A stretch of 64,000 nucleotides of DNA from positions 1,540,806 through 1,604,805 of the forward strand of contig JAUICZ010000001.1 of NCBI GenBank assembly GCA_030429205.1, written 5' to 3'. This document shows positions 37,701 through 45,771 of this stretch, piece after piece. Numbering within the stretch: the first letter of the stretch is position 1; every line of letters begins with the position of its first letter. Origin of the DNA: Bacteroidia bacterium. GTDB lineage: Bacteria; Bacteroidota; Bacteroidia; Chitinophagales; Chitinophagaceae. Both the position numbers and the translations under genes were made by a program. A model generated the notes under the pieces. The model worked only from the letters and a program-made list of their open reading frames with translations. It was not told where the DNA came from and did not search any database.

Positions 37701-37851
37701 CTTGCAGAAATTGCTCTTCAGCAATAAACAAATTGCTTTTAGCAGGCAGGTTAGGGGTTAATATTTGTGCCTTTGCATTACTAAAAAGTAAAACAGAGGC
37801 ACAAACAGTAAAAATATATTTCGTTCTCTTAAGTCCTTTAAAAGATGTCAT
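34774..37851 (-). CDS. Large periplasmic TPR protein
   Basis: The 1025-aa product has a signal peptide (MTSFKGLKRTKYIFTVCASVLLFSNAKAQ) and then tetratricopeptide repeats along almost its whole length, for example AAQSAALFLSQHNQPTN, AIEYYELAGIANLNNKEVINAKFELAYCYFNKSRFDEAEPLL, ALPYFEYFYEHTDRIRKEDLYEMAYCYYKLGKWHSAIDNF and AIDAYKRIVVEYPLSEERPAALDALKSLY. Parts resemble YbgF/CpoB and BamD-like repeats. It lies between a TonB receptor (14-base gap) and a plugless barrel (two-base gap), so the three genes appear to form one operon. It is probably a scaffold in the periplasm. The partner is inferred from position only. Confidence 0.8.
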   Translation of the reverse strand: MTSFKGLKRTKYIFTVCASVLLFSNAKAQILTPNLPAKSNLFIAEEQFLQGYYKNAAQSAALFLSQHNQPTNTQQYAATDKAKYIVAVSGLKTDAVNCEETAVAFANNTANPTYKQRTAYMLGQFYFKNHQLEKAIEYYELAGIANLNNKEVINAKFELAYCYFNKSRFDEAEPLLAAVKELGGKYYDAGNYYYGLLAYNQNNYNDALKSFKAITNNPEYRDIVPYYIAEIYYYTDKKDRALKDALRLINKPEQTFYHNELHLLAAQIYFEQEDYKSALPYFEYFYEHTDRIRKEDLYEMAYCYYKLGKWHSAIDNFKQLSDSKDSLGQNSMYLLGDCYLHIGDKKSARNAFSICSDMNYNKSEQEAALLLAAKLSFEQGYHSDAIYYTNLLLAEYPNSVHTDDAKTLMSDLLIRTNNYKEAYKALQDVHNRNNDYNRVYQKVAYGYAMQEMQQGRYAHADSLLSQSLKHATDLTYKTAAHFWKAELLYKLEQFENALQYGNLFIRNSSVKEDVAYIAPAATNPHAYITMGYAAMATSKFDEAQNYFSRASFTAKSYDSTFIANAILHEADAVFMQKDYETAIELYDRVIATNSPDADYAHFQKAVILGLQGKNKAKVSILGELINKVPRSKYANAARYEMGLTLIEDDKYNAAINTLMPLTKAYEMRNMAPKAWMKIGFAYQQTKSNTKAIDAYKRIVVEYPLSEERPAALDALKSLYIQIGKPESYAQLLKDNNMETAEEGSLDSTYYATAEAKYADENWPAAENLLKNYLSKYPNGVFVTKANYYLAQSLYNQNKHKEALGYYDQVLNSPWSNFSENSAKIAATISYNAGDMGNARAYYNKLRSMAINQDGLLVAYNGLMLTSAKLNEGDQAAAYADTVLSMPNLDDNTFNNATLYKARLLYNTGSLNDALLLYHQIQEAKVAAIAAEANYYIAKIYYDQNELKEAEELALKNAQRAGEEYWVVRSYMLLAEVLVKQDDFFNAKATLQSIVKNCKIDELKSEAKTRLKEVRKLENKQSKLSD

Positions 37852-37865
37852 TCAACTTTTTACAG

Positions 37866-40274
37866 TTAGAAGTTCCAGGTAGCATTTATACTCGGGAACA
37901 AAGGTAGTTGAAAAACCCTAGTGTTGTCTAATCGTTCTATATAAAAAATATTATTACGATTGTAAACGTTTGTTAAACTTAAAGTTGTTTCAATGTTTGA
38001 GTTTTTACTCAACTCAAAACGTTTTTTAGCAGATATGTCTAAACGGTGGTAGTAAGAAAGCCTTCCGCCGTTGATATCGTTTGCATAAATAATACCTATT
38101 TGCCCGTTTTGCGTTAAATAGTTTGTAGGTATACCGTTTTGTTGAATGTTCACATTCTCGTAAAAACCTTGAGTTTGTGTGAACGGGAACGGAGAACCCA
38201 AGTTGAAACGTGCAGATAGTTCCCAATCCCTTTTCTTACCGGCAGTATAAGATCCTAGTAAGTTAACATTTATACGTCTGTCGAATGGAGGAGGGTATGT
38301 TTGTACCTCTTGCACCCCAACAAGACTTGTGTATTGGTTGCCAGGGTTATATGTAGTAGTTAGCTGATTGCCGGTTAATACCACTGTTTTGTATTTGATC
38401 TGCTGGTACGATACCACACCCCATAAGTATACTCTTTTGTGGTTGTATCTGGCAGAAAGGTCTACTCCATATGCTTGCCCTGTACCGGAGGTAAAGTCAG
38501 GATCCTGAACATTGATCTTAATACGGCTCAACTGTATGTTTTGGTAAAAGTTTTTATACCATGGTTCTAAGTTGAATTCCACTTTGTTCACATCTACCTC
38601 AATACCAAATACTGCATGGTATGCTCTTTGTAAGTTTGAGTTTACACGCTCATTGTCCGTATTACGTATTTCCTGATCGGGGCTTAAGATGAAGCCTGTA
38701 AAGAAGTTTACGATATCACGATCACTCTTTGTACTCAAAATATTTTGCGAGTACAAACCACCTGCTGCTTTAAATCTTAAGTTTTTAGTAGCGTTGAATT
38801 TCAATCCGATACGTGGTTCCGGAGTGAAAACATCAAGAGAAGAGTAGTATTGTAAACGGAAACCCGGTTCGAAGATGAACTTGTCGCCAAAGTTTTTACG
38901 GTACATGGCAAATATGCTTCCTAATGTATTTCTGCGGTCTAATGTTGTGTTGAGTCCAAGAGAGTTAGCATAATCCAAAGAAGTATGGAATCCGCTTACT
39001 TCTACACCATATTTCAACTGGCTATAGCCGGGTAAAAAGTAGGTAAAGTCAATACCGCCCTCAAAACCATCAATACTACTGTTACGTGGTCTGAAGGTAA
39101 CCTCATTAGCACCTATCTCGTATCTTGAGTATGCAAAACGTCCCTTGATCAATGCTGCACTGGTACCCGGTGTAATCACAAATGTTGCACCACCACCTGT
39201 GGCTTTCCAGTTAAATTCTGCGTTTACATTTTTTGTTACAGGGTTGATGCTTTTTGCTTTATCATCGAAGTTGAAACCAAATAAGTTCAACTTACTACCA
39301 TTATCTCCGTTGATAGTTACTTTACCGTAGATATCAGTAAAACTATAAGGAAGGCCTGTTTTGAAAGGTTCTCCTAAACTCCCGTATATAGATTTAGAAG
39401 TTTGGTCTAAGTAACTGTGCTTAACAGATAGTAAGAACGTACTGGATGCGCCACCTTCTTTCTTAGCTTTTACGATCGGCCCCTCTAATAAACCACGAGC
39501 CATTAGCGGAGATACAGATAACTTACCTGCCAGGCGGTTCTTGTTACCATCTTTTGTAGTAACATCTACAATTGCAGAAGTACGGTTGCCGTATTGTGCG
39601 TTAAACCCTGCTGTTTGAATATCTACGTTTCTTATCGCGTCTGTCTCAAAAACAGAGTATAAACCAATAGAGTGGAATGGGTTATAAATAGTAATACCAT
39701 CCAGCAAAATACCTGTTTGCGTAGGCGAACCACCACGTATGTACAATTGTCCGCCCTGATCTCCTGTGAAGATTACACCGGGTACTACCTGTAAGTATTG
39801 TGCTATATCAGGTTCACCACCGGTACTTGGTAACATCTTCATTTCACGAGGGGTAACTGTTATAGTACCAGCGTTGATCTGTGTTACTTTCTCTGTTTTA
39901 CGTGCAGATACAACAGCTCCTTCAAGCTCAATATCTCTTTGCGCCAGAAATAGTTTTTTGCTAACTATCTGCCCTGCTTTAATGGTAACGCTTGTTTTAA
40001 ATGTATCGTAACCAATAAGGCTGGTGTATAAAGTATATGTTCCCGGAGGTACTTGTGTAATAGAGTAGTAACCGTCAACATCGGTTTGTCCACCTAGTTT
40101 TGTGCCTTCTAATAATACATTCGTAAAGATCATGGGCTCTCCACTGGCCTTATCGTAAACAAACCCTTTAATAGTACCCGTTGTAGGTACTTGCGCCCAT
40201 GCGATAATTGAAAAAACAAATATTGATGCAGTTGTTAAAACTAAACGGTGCAATATTCTAGATATAGCTGTCAT
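37866..40274 (-). CDS. TonB-dependent receptor
   Basis: The 802-aa product has a signal peptide (ending IIAWAQ), a CarboxypepD_reg-like domain (about 30-115, GTIKGFVYDKASGEPMIFTNVLLEGTKLGGQTDVDGYYSI), a plug domain (about 125-235, LPSTGGEPDIAQYLQVVPGVIFTGDQGGQLYIRGGSPTQTGILLDGITIYNPFH, with the IRGG and LLDG motifs) and a barrel to the C-terminal aromatic residue in NATWNF. Receptors of this form bring iron chelates or other large solutes across the outer membrane using TonB energy. The substrate cannot be told. It leads the operon with the TPR and barrel genes and has a good upstream promoter. Confidence 0.92.
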   Translation of the reverse strand: MTAISRILHRLVLTTASIFVFSIIAWAQVPTTGTIKGFVYDKASGEPMIFTNVLLEGTKLGGQTDVDGYYSITQVPPGTYTLYTSLIGYDTFKTSVTIKAGQIVSKKLFLAQRDIELEGAVVSARKTEKVTQINAGTITVTPREMKMLPSTGGEPDIAQYLQVVPGVIFTGDQGGQLYIRGGSPTQTGILLDGITIYNPFHSIGLYSVFETDAIRNVDIQTAGFNAQYGNRTSAIVDVTTKDGNKNRLAGKLSVSPLMARGLLEGPIVKAKKEGGASSTFLLSVKHSYLDQTSKSIYGSLGEPFKTGLPYSFTDIYGKVTINGDNGSKLNLFGFNFDDKAKSINPVTKNVNAEFNWKATGGGATFVITPGTSAALIKGRFAYSRYEIGANEVTFRPRNSSIDGFEGGIDFTYFLPGYSQLKYGVEVSGFHTSLDYANSLGLNTTLDRRNTLGSIFAMYRKNFGDKFIFEPGFRLQYYSSLDVFTPEPRIGLKFNATKNLRFKAAGGLYSQNILSTKSDRDIVNFFTGFILSPDQEIRNTDNERVNSNLQRAYHAVFGIEVDVNKVEFNLEPWYKNFYQNIQLSRIKINVQDPDFTSGTGQAYGVDLSARYNHKRVYLWGVVSYQQIKYKTVVLTGNQLTTTYNPGNQYTSLVGVQEVQTYPPPFDRRINVNLLGSYTAGKKRDWELSARFNLGSPFPFTQTQGFYENVNIQQNGIPTNYLTQNGQIGIIYANDINGGRLSYYHRLDISAKKRFELSKNSNIETTLSLTNVYNRNNIFYIERLDNTRVFQLPLFPSINATWNF

Positions 40275-40330
40275 TACTTAAAATTAAATATCCGCGAAAA
40301 ATACGCTTTTGTCCTTTTTCAAAAGAGTGC

Positions 40331-40362
40331 CAAAGATACTAATTACATTATTGTGGCAAAAA
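40331..40362 (-). promoter_or_regulatory. Bacteroidota promoter for the receptor-TPR-barrel operon
   Basis: On the minus strand TTTTTG (40362-40357) and TATCTTTG (40338-40331) are 18 bases apart, a full consensus match. The expected start near 40325 gives a leader of about 50 bases. Confidence 0.65.
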
Positions 40363-40396
40363 GCCTCATTTCTGAGGATATTGTGACATTTTGTAA

Positions 40397-40404
40397 TAGG
40401 TTTG
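40397..40404 (+). promoter_or_regulatory. Bacteroidota -7 element TAGGTTTG before nnr
   Basis: A perfect TAnnTTTG ends 27 bases before the ATG at 40432. The -33 region has no clear TTG at the right distance. Confidence 0.4.
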
Positions 40405-40431
40405 TATCAGATCGAAATATATCTTCAAAGA

Positions 40432-41937
40432 ATGAAAGTTTTCACCGCATCACAGATCAGGGCTTGCGACAGTTATACTGTTCACGCCTCAAAAATCACA
40501 TCGTACGACTTGATGGAGCGTGCTTCTACCAACTGTGTTAAATGGTTAGAAGGTAAATATTCTCCCGATACTGTATATGTTGTGCTGTGTGGATCAGGTA
40601 ATAATGGTGGAGACGGGTTGGCTATTACAAGAATGCTTTATAAGAAAGGGTATAGTGCCAAAGCTTTTGTGCTCATGCTGGGTGATGAAATGACTGCTGA
40701 TTGCAAAGCCAACTACGATCGGCTACAGAAAATAAACGACGGGCTCGTGCAGGTTTTATCTGAAGATAGCTTCATTACGGATATGCCCTCGAATGTTGTG
40801 GTGGTAGATGCAATACTGGGCACAGGGCTGAATAGACCGGTTGAAGGCTGGGTGGCAGAGTTTATAGAGCACATCAATGAGTTGCCCAACGAGGTAGTGT
40901 CGGTAGATATACCCAGCGGTATGCCTGCAGATAGCATCCCGAAGGAAGGGGCGGCGATCATTAATGCTCAATATACAGTTAGCTTCCAGTTTTATAAAAA
41001 GTCGTTCTTACATAGGGAAACAGGACAGTTTGCAGGTGCGGTGCATATATTAGATATCGGGCTTTCTGAAACATTTATATCATCTACCCAAAGCAATTTT
41101 CATATTGTTACAGATACGCTGGCAAAGAAGCTGTACAAAAAACGGAACCCCTTTACGCATAAGGGAGATTACGGGCTGGCTTATATTATTGCCGGTAGCA
41201 AGGGAATGATGGGCGCAGCCACATTGGCAACAAAAGCAGCACTACGCTCTGGCGCAGGTAAAGTAAAGGCACTCGTGCCTGAGTGTGGCTTTGATATCAT
41301 ACAGACATCAGTACCGGAAGCAATGTGTGATGCCAGTGGTGAAACCAACATCAGCAGAATAAAAAATTGGGAAGAAGCCGATGCCGTAGGTATAGGTTGT
41401 GGCATTGGTACCAGCGATGCTACCTCCAGAACATTTTCAGATTATATTACAGCATGCAAAAAGCCAACTGTAATTGATGCAGATGGCTTGAATTTACTTG
41501 CAGAACAACAAGAGCTGATTCATAAAATACCTGCTGATAGTATACTTACCCCACACCCTAAAGAGTTTGAGCGGTTATTCGGTAAATCTAAAGACAGTAT
41601 GTATATGCTGGAGAACGCCCGTACCCAAAGCATGAAGTACAACTTATATATTGTACTCAAAGGACATCATACCGCTATTATAACGCCTGAAGGAGAGTGC
41701 TTATATAATATGACAGGTAATGCTGGAATGGCTACAGGTGGCAGTGGCGATGTTTTAGCAGGGTTAATAACAGGGTTACTGGCACAAGGGTATACCAGCT
41801 TTGAAGCTGCCGTATTGGGTGTATATATACACGGACTTGCAGGCGATCTTGCAGCACAAAAAAGATCGCAGGAAGCACTGATAGCCGGTGATATTATAGA
41901 CAGGTTCGGTAAAGCCTTTGTATTTCTCTCAAACTAA
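40432..41937 (+). CDS. nnr: Bifunctional NAD(P)HX epimerase/dehydratase
   Basis: The enzyme repairs hydrated NAD(P)H: the N-terminal part epimerises NAD(P)HX and the C-terminal part dehydrates it with ADP. From the ATG at 40432 (501 aa; an earlier TTG is less likely) the YjeF_N domain covers about residues 1-210 (MKVFTASQIRACDSYTV, LCGSGNNGGDGLAITRML, VDAILGTGLNRPVEG, SVDIPSGMP). The carbohydrate-kinase-like domain follows (THKGDYGLAYIIAGSKGMMGAATLATKAALRSGAGKV, IDADGLNLL, LTPHPKEFERLFG, MTGNAGMATGGSGDVLAGLITGLLAQG). Both halves look complete. The methyltransferase gene starts five bases after its stop, so the two are co-transcribed. Confidence 0.93.
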   Translation: MKVFTASQIRACDSYTVHASKITSYDLMERASTNCVKWLEGKYSPDTVYVVLCGSGNNGGDGLAITRMLYKKGYSAKAFVLMLGDEMTADCKANYDRLQKINDGLVQVLSEDSFITDMPSNVVVVDAILGTGLNRPVEGWVAEFIEHINELPNEVVSVDIPSGMPADSIPKEGAAIINAQYTVSFQFYKKSFLHRETGQFAGAVHILDIGLSETFISSTQSNFHIVTDTLAKKLYKKRNPFTHKGDYGLAYIIAGSKGMMGAATLATKAALRSGAGKVKALVPECGFDIIQTSVPEAMCDASGETNISRIKNWEEADAVGIGCGIGTSDATSRTFSDYITACKKPTVIDADGLNLLAEQQELIHKIPADSILTPHPKEFERLFGKSKDSMYMLENARTQSMKYNLYIVLKGHHTAIITPEGECLYNMTGNAGMATGGSGDVLAGLITGLLAQGYTSFEAAVLGVYIHGLAGDLAAQKRSQEALIAGDIIDRFGKAFVFLSN

Positions 41938-41942
41938 TAAGA

Positions 41943-42521
41943 GTGAGCGATAAATATTACCATACTAAAGAGTCTGTAGAAGAATACATAAAGCTATCAA
42001 AAGGGTATGATGGTAGTCGTTTGATCAATGTGTTGACGAAACATTTGCCTGCCGGTTCTACGGTTTTGGAGTTGGGCTCTGCAGAAGGCAAGGACATAGT
42101 GTTACTTAAAAGCCATAATTACAGGGTTGTTGGGTCTGACTATTCAAAAGAGTTTTTAGAAGTACTTAAAAAGAAGTGTCCTGAAACAGAGCTGCTGCGT
42201 TTAAATGCCTCAACCCTCACTACCGATAAAAGCTTCGATGCCATTTACTCTAATAAAGTATTGCACCATCTTACAGATGAGGAGCTGATAAGTTCATTCA
42301 AAAGGCAACATGAGCTGCTTAATAATGGAGGGCTTGTATGTCACTCATTTTGGTTGGGAGCGGGTGATGAAGAGTTTAAAGGGATGTATGTAAACTATCA
42401 TACGTCAAAAGACCTGACAATAACCTTGTCAAGTCTTTTTGAGATATTATATTCCGAGACTTATCCTGAAATGGAAAAGGATGATTCTTTTTTTATTGTT
42501 GCAAGAAAGAAGACTATTTAA
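41943..42521 (+). CDS. Class I SAM-dependent methyltransferase (GTG start)
   Basis: A 192-aa methyltransferase starting with GTG five bases after the nnr stop. Motif I is VLELGSAEGKD (about residues 40-50), followed by YRVVGSDYSKEFLEVLKKK (acidic residue at the end of strand 2), LLRLNASTLTTDKSFDAIYSNKVLHHLTDEEL and GGLVCHSFW. The substrate is unknown; the fold is that of Methyltransf_11/25. Its last eight bases overlap the 3' end of the convergent purD gene. Confidence 0.8.
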   Translation: MSDKYYHTKESVEEYIKLSKGYDGSRLINVLTKHLPAGSTVLELGSAEGKDIVLLKSHNYRVVGSDYSKEFLEVLKKKCPETELLRLNASTLTTDKSFDAIYSNKVLHHLTDEELISSFKRQHELLNNGGLVCHSFWLGAGDEEFKGMYVNYHTSKDLTITLSSLFEILYSETYPEMEKDDSFFIVARKKTI

Positions 42522-43797
42522 ACTCATAGCCTAAGTCTTTACGGTAGTATTTGCCTTCGAACTGAACCTGTTCTGCATTTTTGTATGATGTAGCTAAAGC
42601 ATCGTGAATGTCTTTACCATAAGAAGTGATAGCTATTACACGTCCGCCATTGGTAACAACTTTACCTTCGCTAAGTTTAGTACCTGCATGCAGCAGCATA
42701 CTGTCTGTTATATGCTCCATGCCTGTCATTTCTTTACCCTTTTCGTAACTACCCGGGTACCCATCGCTTACCAGCATAACGGTGCATGCAGCCTCTTCTT
42801 TAAACTTTGTTTCTGCCTCATTCAACTTGCCTTCGTGCATTTTTACGAATAGTTCTACAAGGTCCGTTTCTAAACGTGGTAATACTACTTCTGTTTCAGG
42901 GTCGCCCATACGGCAGTTGTATTCTATTACATATGGCTCACCATTTACTTTTATCAACCCAAAGAATATAAAGCCTTGGTATACAAGCTCTTCTTCTCGC
43001 AGACCTTTAATGGTAGGCTCAATGATCTTTTGTTCTATTTTCTGCATAAACAGGTCATCTGCAAACGGCACGGGAGATAATGCACCCATACCACCGGTAT
43101 TTGGTCCTGTATCTCCTTCACCGATACGCTTATAGTCTTTCGCTTCAGGTAGACGTACATAGTTAATACCGTCTGTTAATACAAATACAGACAGCTCTAT
43201 ACCGTCTAAAAACTCTTCTATCACTACTTTTTTGCTGGCATCACCAAAGCGTGCATCTTTGATCATAGAGCTGAAAGTATCTAGTGCCTCATCTGTACTT
43301 TGGGCAATTACCACACCTTTACCAGCTGCCAGTCCATCCGCTTTTAGTACAATTGGTAAGCTGTGTTCTTTAATATACGTTACGCCATCTTCGTAATTCT
43401 CTTCTGTAAACTCTCGGTAGCCTGCTGTAGGTACATTATGGCGCTGCATGAACTTCTTAGAGAATGCTTTACTGCCCTCTAATTGAGCTCCTCCTTTAGA
43501 AGGGCCTGCTACTATAATGTGTTTGAGCTCATCATCGTTTTTGAAAAAGTCGTAGATGCCCTCTACTAGTGGATCTTCAGGTCCAGGTACGAGGATGTCT
43601 ATTTTATCCTGAATGCAAACACGTTTGATCTCGTCAAAGTCTGTAACTCCTATATTCAGGTTACTGCCGTATTGTGCAGTACCTGCATTGCCGGGAGCAA
43701 TGAACAGCTCTTTACAAAGTTTGCTTTGAGATAATTTCCATGCAAGAGTACACTCTCTGCCACCTGCACCTAGTAGTAATATATTGTATGCTGACAT
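42514..43797 (-). CDS. purD: Phosphoribosylamine-glycine ligase
   Basis: PurD joins glycine to 5-phosphoribosylamine in purine synthesis with ATP. The 427-aa product opens MSAYNILLLGAGGRECTLAWKLSQS, the N-domain Rossmann motif (GGREH in most homologues; here GGREC). It then has the ATP-grasp parts VLKADGLAAGKGVVIAQ, EEFLDGIELSVFVLTDG, DYKRIGEGDTGPNTGGMGALSPVPF and YVIEYNCRMGDPETEVVLPRL, and the C-terminal PurD_C domain (VMLVSDGYPGSYEKGKEM, GGRVIAITSYGKD). It is complete and is not clustered with other pur genes here. It is divergent from the first POT gene. Confidence 0.95.
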   Translation of the reverse strand: MSAYNILLLGAGGRECTLAWKLSQSKLCKELFIAPGNAGTAQYGSNLNIGVTDFDEIKRVCIQDKIDILVPGPEDPLVEGIYDFFKNDDELKHIIVAGPSKGGAQLEGSKAFSKKFMQRHNVPTAGYREFTEENYEDGVTYIKEHSLPIVLKADGLAAGKGVVIAQSTDEALDTFSSMIKDARFGDASKKVVIEEFLDGIELSVFVLTDGINYVRLPEAKDYKRIGEGDTGPNTGGMGALSPVPFADDLFMQKIEQKIIEPTIKGLREEELVYQGFIFFGLIKVNGEPYVIEYNCRMGDPETEVVLPRLETDLVELFVKMHEGKLNEAETKFKEEAACTVMLVSDGYPGSYEKGKEMTGMEHITDSMLLHAGTKLSEGKVVTNGGRVIAITSYGKDIHDALATSYKNAEQVQFEGKYYRKDLGYEFK

Positions 43798-43823
43798 GCT
43801 GCCCTTTTTTCTGTTAAAACCTG

Positions 43824-43844
43824 TCCGAAAATGTGACGTTCGGA
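43824..43844. promoter_or_regulatory. Inverted repeat TCCGAA-N9-TTCGGA between purD and POT gene
   Basis: Two six-base arms, TCCGAA (43824-43829) and TTCGGA (43839-43844), face each other in the 118-base divergent gap. It may be an operator for either gene or a small hairpin. Six-base arms can arise by chance, so support is weak. Confidence 0.25.
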
Positions 43845-43915
43845 TATAATACTTATTTTAAAGGTTCGAAATTACTGAACACTAAACTTTTCTCTTAGAA
43901 AAATTATCAACTATT

Positions 43916-45649
43916 ATGAGTGACACGCAAAATAATACAGGCGCAAAGCACCCTAAAGGCCTGTATGTCTTGTTTTTTACCGAAATGTGGGAGCGTTTTG
44001 GCTATTACCTGATGCTGGGAATCTTTTCTCTTTACATGATCGATTCTGTTGAGAATGGCGGTATGGGATTTTCTCCCGTTGAAAAATCCAGTATATATGG
44101 TACTTATTTAGGATTAGTATACTTAACACCGTTTTTGGGAGGTTTGCTGGCCGACCGTGTTTTTGGTTTTCGCAAGTCGATAATTGCAGGTGGTTTGCTC
44201 ATGGCTGCGGGTTATTTAGGAATGGCTTTGCCCGGAGAGACTGCATTTTATGTATCGTTATTGCTCATCATATTAGGTAATGGGTTCTTTAAACCTAATA
44301 TATCTACACTGGTTGGTAACTTATACGACGATGATAAGTACCGTAACAATAAAGATGCAGGATACAATATATTTTATATGGGTATCAACATCGGGGCCTT
44401 TGTCTGCAACTTTGTTGCGGCATATATGCGTATCAACTACGGATGGGGTTGGGCTTTTGGTGCTGCCGGTGTAGGTATGCTGGTAGGTGTAGTTACATTT
44501 ATAGCAGGTACTAAGCATGTAAAACACGCAGACATAATGAAGCCTGTACAGAAAGAGGATATGTCTCTGGGCAAGATATTCTCTTACGTATTGTTACCTG
44601 TTCTTATTTGTGGTGTGGTAGGTTATGTATTGCCTGAGTGGATATTAGGTCACCCTGTTTTGCATAGCAAGCAAGATGATGCGTTTATTTTTGGTTGTAT
44701 ACCGGTAGTTATATTCTACACCTCGTTGTGGGTAAGAGCAAGTAAAGAAGATAAAAATCCGTTGGGGGCACTACTTTCTGTGATGTTTTGTGTGATTATA
44801 TTTTGGGCGGTATTCCACCAAAATGGTGATGCATTAACTATATGGGCTAAAGATCATACAGATAGGGAGATGCCTGCTGCTGTTGCTAATGTTGCAACGA
44901 AAGCAAATATGGCACAAGAGGTAGAAAACCATTATACAGCTCATGTGTCAGAAGCTGAATTCCAAAGCTATATCGACTCTTTGGTAGGTGTTAAAGACTT
45001 ATGGGTTGAGGCGAAGAATGATAAAGCCGTAAAAGAGATAGGTGCGCTGATATCATTAAGAACAAATTCAAGAAACTATTTTGAGAACCTGCCCAAAGCA
45101 CAACAACCGGAAGAGGGTAAGTCTTTATTATTATTCTCAACAGAGTTATACCAGTCTATAAACCCCTTTTGGGTAGTATTGCTCACACCTGTAGTTGTTG
45201 GGCTGTGGGGCTTTTTACGACGAAGAAAAGCAGAACCTTCAACACCTGCGAAAATTGCATTAGGTATGCTTATTACCGGTTTATCAACTTTGGTGATGGT
45301 GGCTGCAGTATCCAGTATTTCTATGGGAGACGAGAAGGCATCCAGCTGGTGGTTGATCGCTTCTTACGGTGTCATTACTTTTGGTGAGCTGTGCTTATCA
45401 CCGATGGGACTGTCTCTAGTATCAAAACTGAGCCCGCCAAGGTTAACAGCTCTGATGATGGGAGGCTGGTTCTTATCAACAGCTATTGGTAATAAACTAT
45501 CAGGTATGCTGTCGGGTTTATGGGAAGGTTTTGAGAATAAGAGCAACTTCTTCTTCATGAACTTTGGGCTCTGTATCTTTGCTACTATAATTTTACTTGT
45601 ACTGTTAAGGTGGTTACGTCATGTAATGAGAGAAAAGAATATTCATTAA
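43916..45649 (+). CDS. POT family proton-coupled peptide transporter 1
   Basis: POT (PTR2) transporters import di- and tripeptides with protons. The 577-aa product has the family marks: FFTEMWERFGYYLMLGIFSLYM (ExxERFxYY), GNGFFKPNISTLVG, IFYMGINIGAFVCNFV (the FYxxINxG motif) and GELCLSPMGLSLVSKLSP near the end. About 12-14 helices are visible. A soluble insertion of roughly 90 residues (about 310-400, WAKDHTDREMPAAVANVATKANMAQEVENHY... KAQQPEEGK) lies after the HQNG helix; it is absent from the other two copies, which are shorter by 65-80 residues. It has its own terminator. Confidence 0.92.
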   Translation: MSDTQNNTGAKHPKGLYVLFFTEMWERFGYYLMLGIFSLYMIDSVENGGMGFSPVEKSSIYGTYLGLVYLTPFLGGLLADRVFGFRKSIIAGGLLMAAGYLGMALPGETAFYVSLLLIILGNGFFKPNISTLVGNLYDDDKYRNNKDAGYNIFYMGINIGAFVCNFVAAYMRINYGWGWAFGAAGVGMLVGVVTFIAGTKHVKHADIMKPVQKEDMSLGKIFSYVLLPVLICGVVGYVLPEWILGHPVLHSKQDDAFIFGCIPVVIFYTSLWVRASKEDKNPLGALLSVMFCVIIFWAVFHQNGDALTIWAKDHTDREMPAAVANVATKANMAQEVENHYTAHVSEAEFQSYIDSLVGVKDLWVEAKNDKAVKEIGALISLRTNSRNYFENLPKAQQPEEGKSLLLFSTELYQSINPFWVVLLTPVVVGLWGFLRRRKAEPSTPAKIALGMLITGLSTLVMVAAVSSISMGDEKASSWWLIASYGVITFGELCLSPMGLSLVSKLSPPRLTALMMGGWFLSTAIGNKLSGMLSGLWEGFENKSNFFFMNFGLCIFATIILLVLLRWLRHVMREKNIH

Positions 45650-45676
45650 TAACTGTATTGTCATAAAACAACTAGA

Positions 45677-45703
45677 AAATACCGCCTTGTGCGGTATTTT
45701 TTT
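45677..45703 (+). terminator. Rho-independent terminator after POT 1
   Basis: AAATACCGC and GCGGTATTT make a perfect 9-bp stem with loop CTTGT, then a T run. Confidence 0.9.
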
Positions 45704-45771
45704 GTGCCAAATATTATTCGCTACTGATTTTTATTATCTTTCGTAACTCATCTTAAAATTAATTCGCATTT

